Source: Echinarachnius parma
Taxonomy: Eukaryota > Echinodermata > Echinoidea > Clypeasteroida > Echinarachniidae
Length of the DNA: 64,000 nt
NCBI GenBank assembly: GCA_037951105.1
Contig: JBAMJV010002997.1
Location: 142,001-206,000 of the forward strand
Reading direction: 5' to 3'
Part shown: piece after piece, positions 62,590-64,000 of the stretch
How the letters are laid out: each line of letters opens with the position of its first letter
Numbering within the stretch: position 1 is the stretch's first letter
The notes under the pieces: model-generated
What the model saw: the letters and a program-made list of their open reading frames with translations, nothing else
Databases searched by the model: none
Told to the model about the DNA's origin: nothing
Translations under genes and position numbers: made by a program

Positions 62590-63400
62590 CACAGGGTGAT
62601 GAATTATTGCATGGGCAGCACCATTAACTATAGGCACGTTGGTGTTTACATGTGTACAATCAGCATTCTTCAATCCTACCAGGTCCCTTAAAGCAATAAG
62701 CTGTGCTCTACACTGTGGGGGTATTGTTTTATAGTTAATCCCTTGCCCACGGGAAGCTTGTGTGAAAGGGCAACATTTATCTATCACCGCCATCAACTTT
62801 CTCTATAACAGAATCAAGCTGTGCTCTCATCAGTCAGCTATTGCCAATTTAATGGGCAGCATTTAAACTACTGTTTAGTGGATATCTTTACAGACGGACT
62901 GATAAAGACTAGCTAAACTTAAATAAATACCCCCAAACAGCTTGATGTGACAATGGCAGATGAATTGTGGCATTATAAGCAGCATTGTTGTAGACACGGT
63001 TGTGTTTACATGCGTACGATTCGCATTCTTCAAGCCCATAACAGAATCAAGCTGTGCACTACTCAGTCGCTATTGCCAATTTAGAGAGCAGCATTCAAAC
63101 TACCATTAAGATCTTGTATCTTTCTATTTTTAATCCTTTTTATCTGTTTATCTTTCTCTTTCAGACTCAAACAGACGGACTGACAAAAGACTAGGTGAAG
63201 GTAAATATAGAAAAACAAGACAACTCAATGGGACGTAGACAGATGAATTATAGCAACATAAGCAGCATCATTACAGACACGATGGTGTTAACATGTGTAC
63301 AATCAGCATATAAACAGTCTGCATTCTTCCATCTTACCAGGGTTCTTTGACAGAAACAAGCTGTGCCCTTTCTACTGGTTATTGTCAACTGAAAGGGTAA
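62590..63400. repeat. Diverged tandem duplication, about 350-base unit
   Basis: Three diverged copies of TTTACATGTGTACAATCAGC, GCATTCTTC and AAGCTGTGC. Confidence 0.65.
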
Positions 63401-63626
63401 CTCCAATAATTTTCAAAAAAAAATTTCTGTGTGAATATTTGTTAAACGTGCATGCATTCAGGACTGGTAAAGCACTATGATGCTATGTGAATAGCACTAT
63501 TTTGAATAACTGTTACAACTATGTTATTATTACTATTAATGAAAACACTAAGGACGCGGGGTCTAAAAAGAATGTGGTTTAGACCCAAATCACATAGCCT
63601 AGAATGGGTTAAACAGGAAATAGATG

Positions 63627-63706
63627 GTAACCTGTTTATGGGAACCTGGTGGACCCTGTATTAACTCTAGATTGGAGATTGCAAAATCTAGTAGGGAACA
63701 GGTTAA
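63627..63706 (+). mobile_element. TTAA-A element, diverged core
   Basis: 80 bases from GTAACCTGTTTATGGG to AGGGAACAGGTTAA. The core resembles the 61781 copy (CCTGTATTAACTCTAGA), which suggests a subfamily. Confidence 0.65.
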
Positions 63707-63847
63707 TTTCATTTACCAATTGCATTCAAGACTTTTTTGATGTTAGGTTTGTGAGAGAAAACAACCATCATAACATACACACACACACACACACATGCCC
63801 ACATGCACAAACACACACAACGTCACAGTAAGCATTCCCAAATACCT

Positions 63848-64000
63848 TTCAGTCTTTCGTACTCTGACATATTCTGTGTCTGATACTACTGTGTGGGAGT
63901 ATTTAAGATATTCACTCTCATTCTCAAGGTCTTCTGCTAGGCTTTCTTCAATGCCATCAAAAGGAGTGATCCAGAGGCAGTAGACTTCCCTTATCGCCCA
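63848..64000 (-). other. Open stretch of unknown nature at the window edge
   Basis: The minus strand is open for the last 150 bases, reading WAIREVYCLWITPFDGIE, ESLAEDLENESEYLKYSH and TVVSDTEYVRVRKTE, then AG/GTATTT, a plausible donor. If that donor is used the exon ends in phase 2, which does not fit W1 (phase 0), and the peptide does not resemble the PLC-beta PH domain. It could be part of a retroelement, another gene or chance. I do not recognise it. Confidence 0.3.

Larger units (their letters stand above)
60234..63847 (-). other. Intron upstream of W1 (to window end region)
   Basis: It contains two W1 copies, foldbacks 60725-60976 and 62250-62395, a SINE-like fragment 61165-61315, TTAA-A elements 61781-61861 and 63627-63706, a tandem duplication 62590-63400 and an AC microsatellite at 63775-63800. 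No PH-domain exon was found, so the preceding exon should lie beyond 64000. Confidence 0.75.

Noticed and set aside
63848-64000. Candidate 5' PH-domain exon of the PLC-beta gene
   Set aside because: The peptide does not resemble the PH domain, and the phase at its donor (2) does not fit exon W1 (0).

Overview
The window looks like a stretch of a large, intron-rich animal genome, most likely a marine invertebrate deuterostome such as an echinoderm. The reasons are GT-AG introns of 1 to 17 kb, AT-rich non-coding DNA, tRNA-derived SINE-like elements, many short inverted-repeat elements, and a protein closest to vertebrate PLCB4 and insect norpA. The organism call is inference; the sequence does not name the species.

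I can support one gene: a phospholipase C-beta of the PLCB4/norpA class on the minus strand, incomplete at both ends. Eight exons (called W1 to W8 here in transcription order) lie at 60084-60233, 43364-43443, 41822-41957, 27885-27985, 16905-17074, 9313-9523, 7669-7762 and 1-166. Their phases join exactly and give 369 consecutive codons: the end of the PH domain, the EF-hand region and the first part of the catalytic X box. Both catalytic histidines and the visible calcium ligands are kept. The 5' PH exons lie beyond 64000. The rest of X, the linker, Y, C2 and the C-terminal coiled coil lie below position 1.

Everything else is intron or upstream DNA. The most unusual pattern is that seven of the eight exons have broken partial copies next to them, on the acceptor side (W1, W4, W5, W6) or the donor side (W2, W3, W5, W6, weakly W7), usually in tandem units of about 145 to 210 bases. 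Similar tandem arrays without exon sequence are common in the window (1300-2580, 12060-12960, 18410-18850, 20800-22560, 37130-38210, 44090-45620, 50810-51600, 58595-59360), so local tandem duplication seems to be a general habit of this DNA.

The rest is small mobile DNA. There are two related families of about 80 and 93 bp elements with TTAA ends. Two elements of about 780 bp begin with GGGC and have 4-bp target duplications. There are several foldback elements, a family of three with a ggtaccccggggtacc-like core, a hAT-like element, and SINE-like elements, one of which carries a nested insertion inside an insertion. Because insertions landed inside tandem arrays, neighbouring repeat units serve as natural empty sites. 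I found no RNA gene, CRISPR array, bacterial-type operon or second convincing protein gene.
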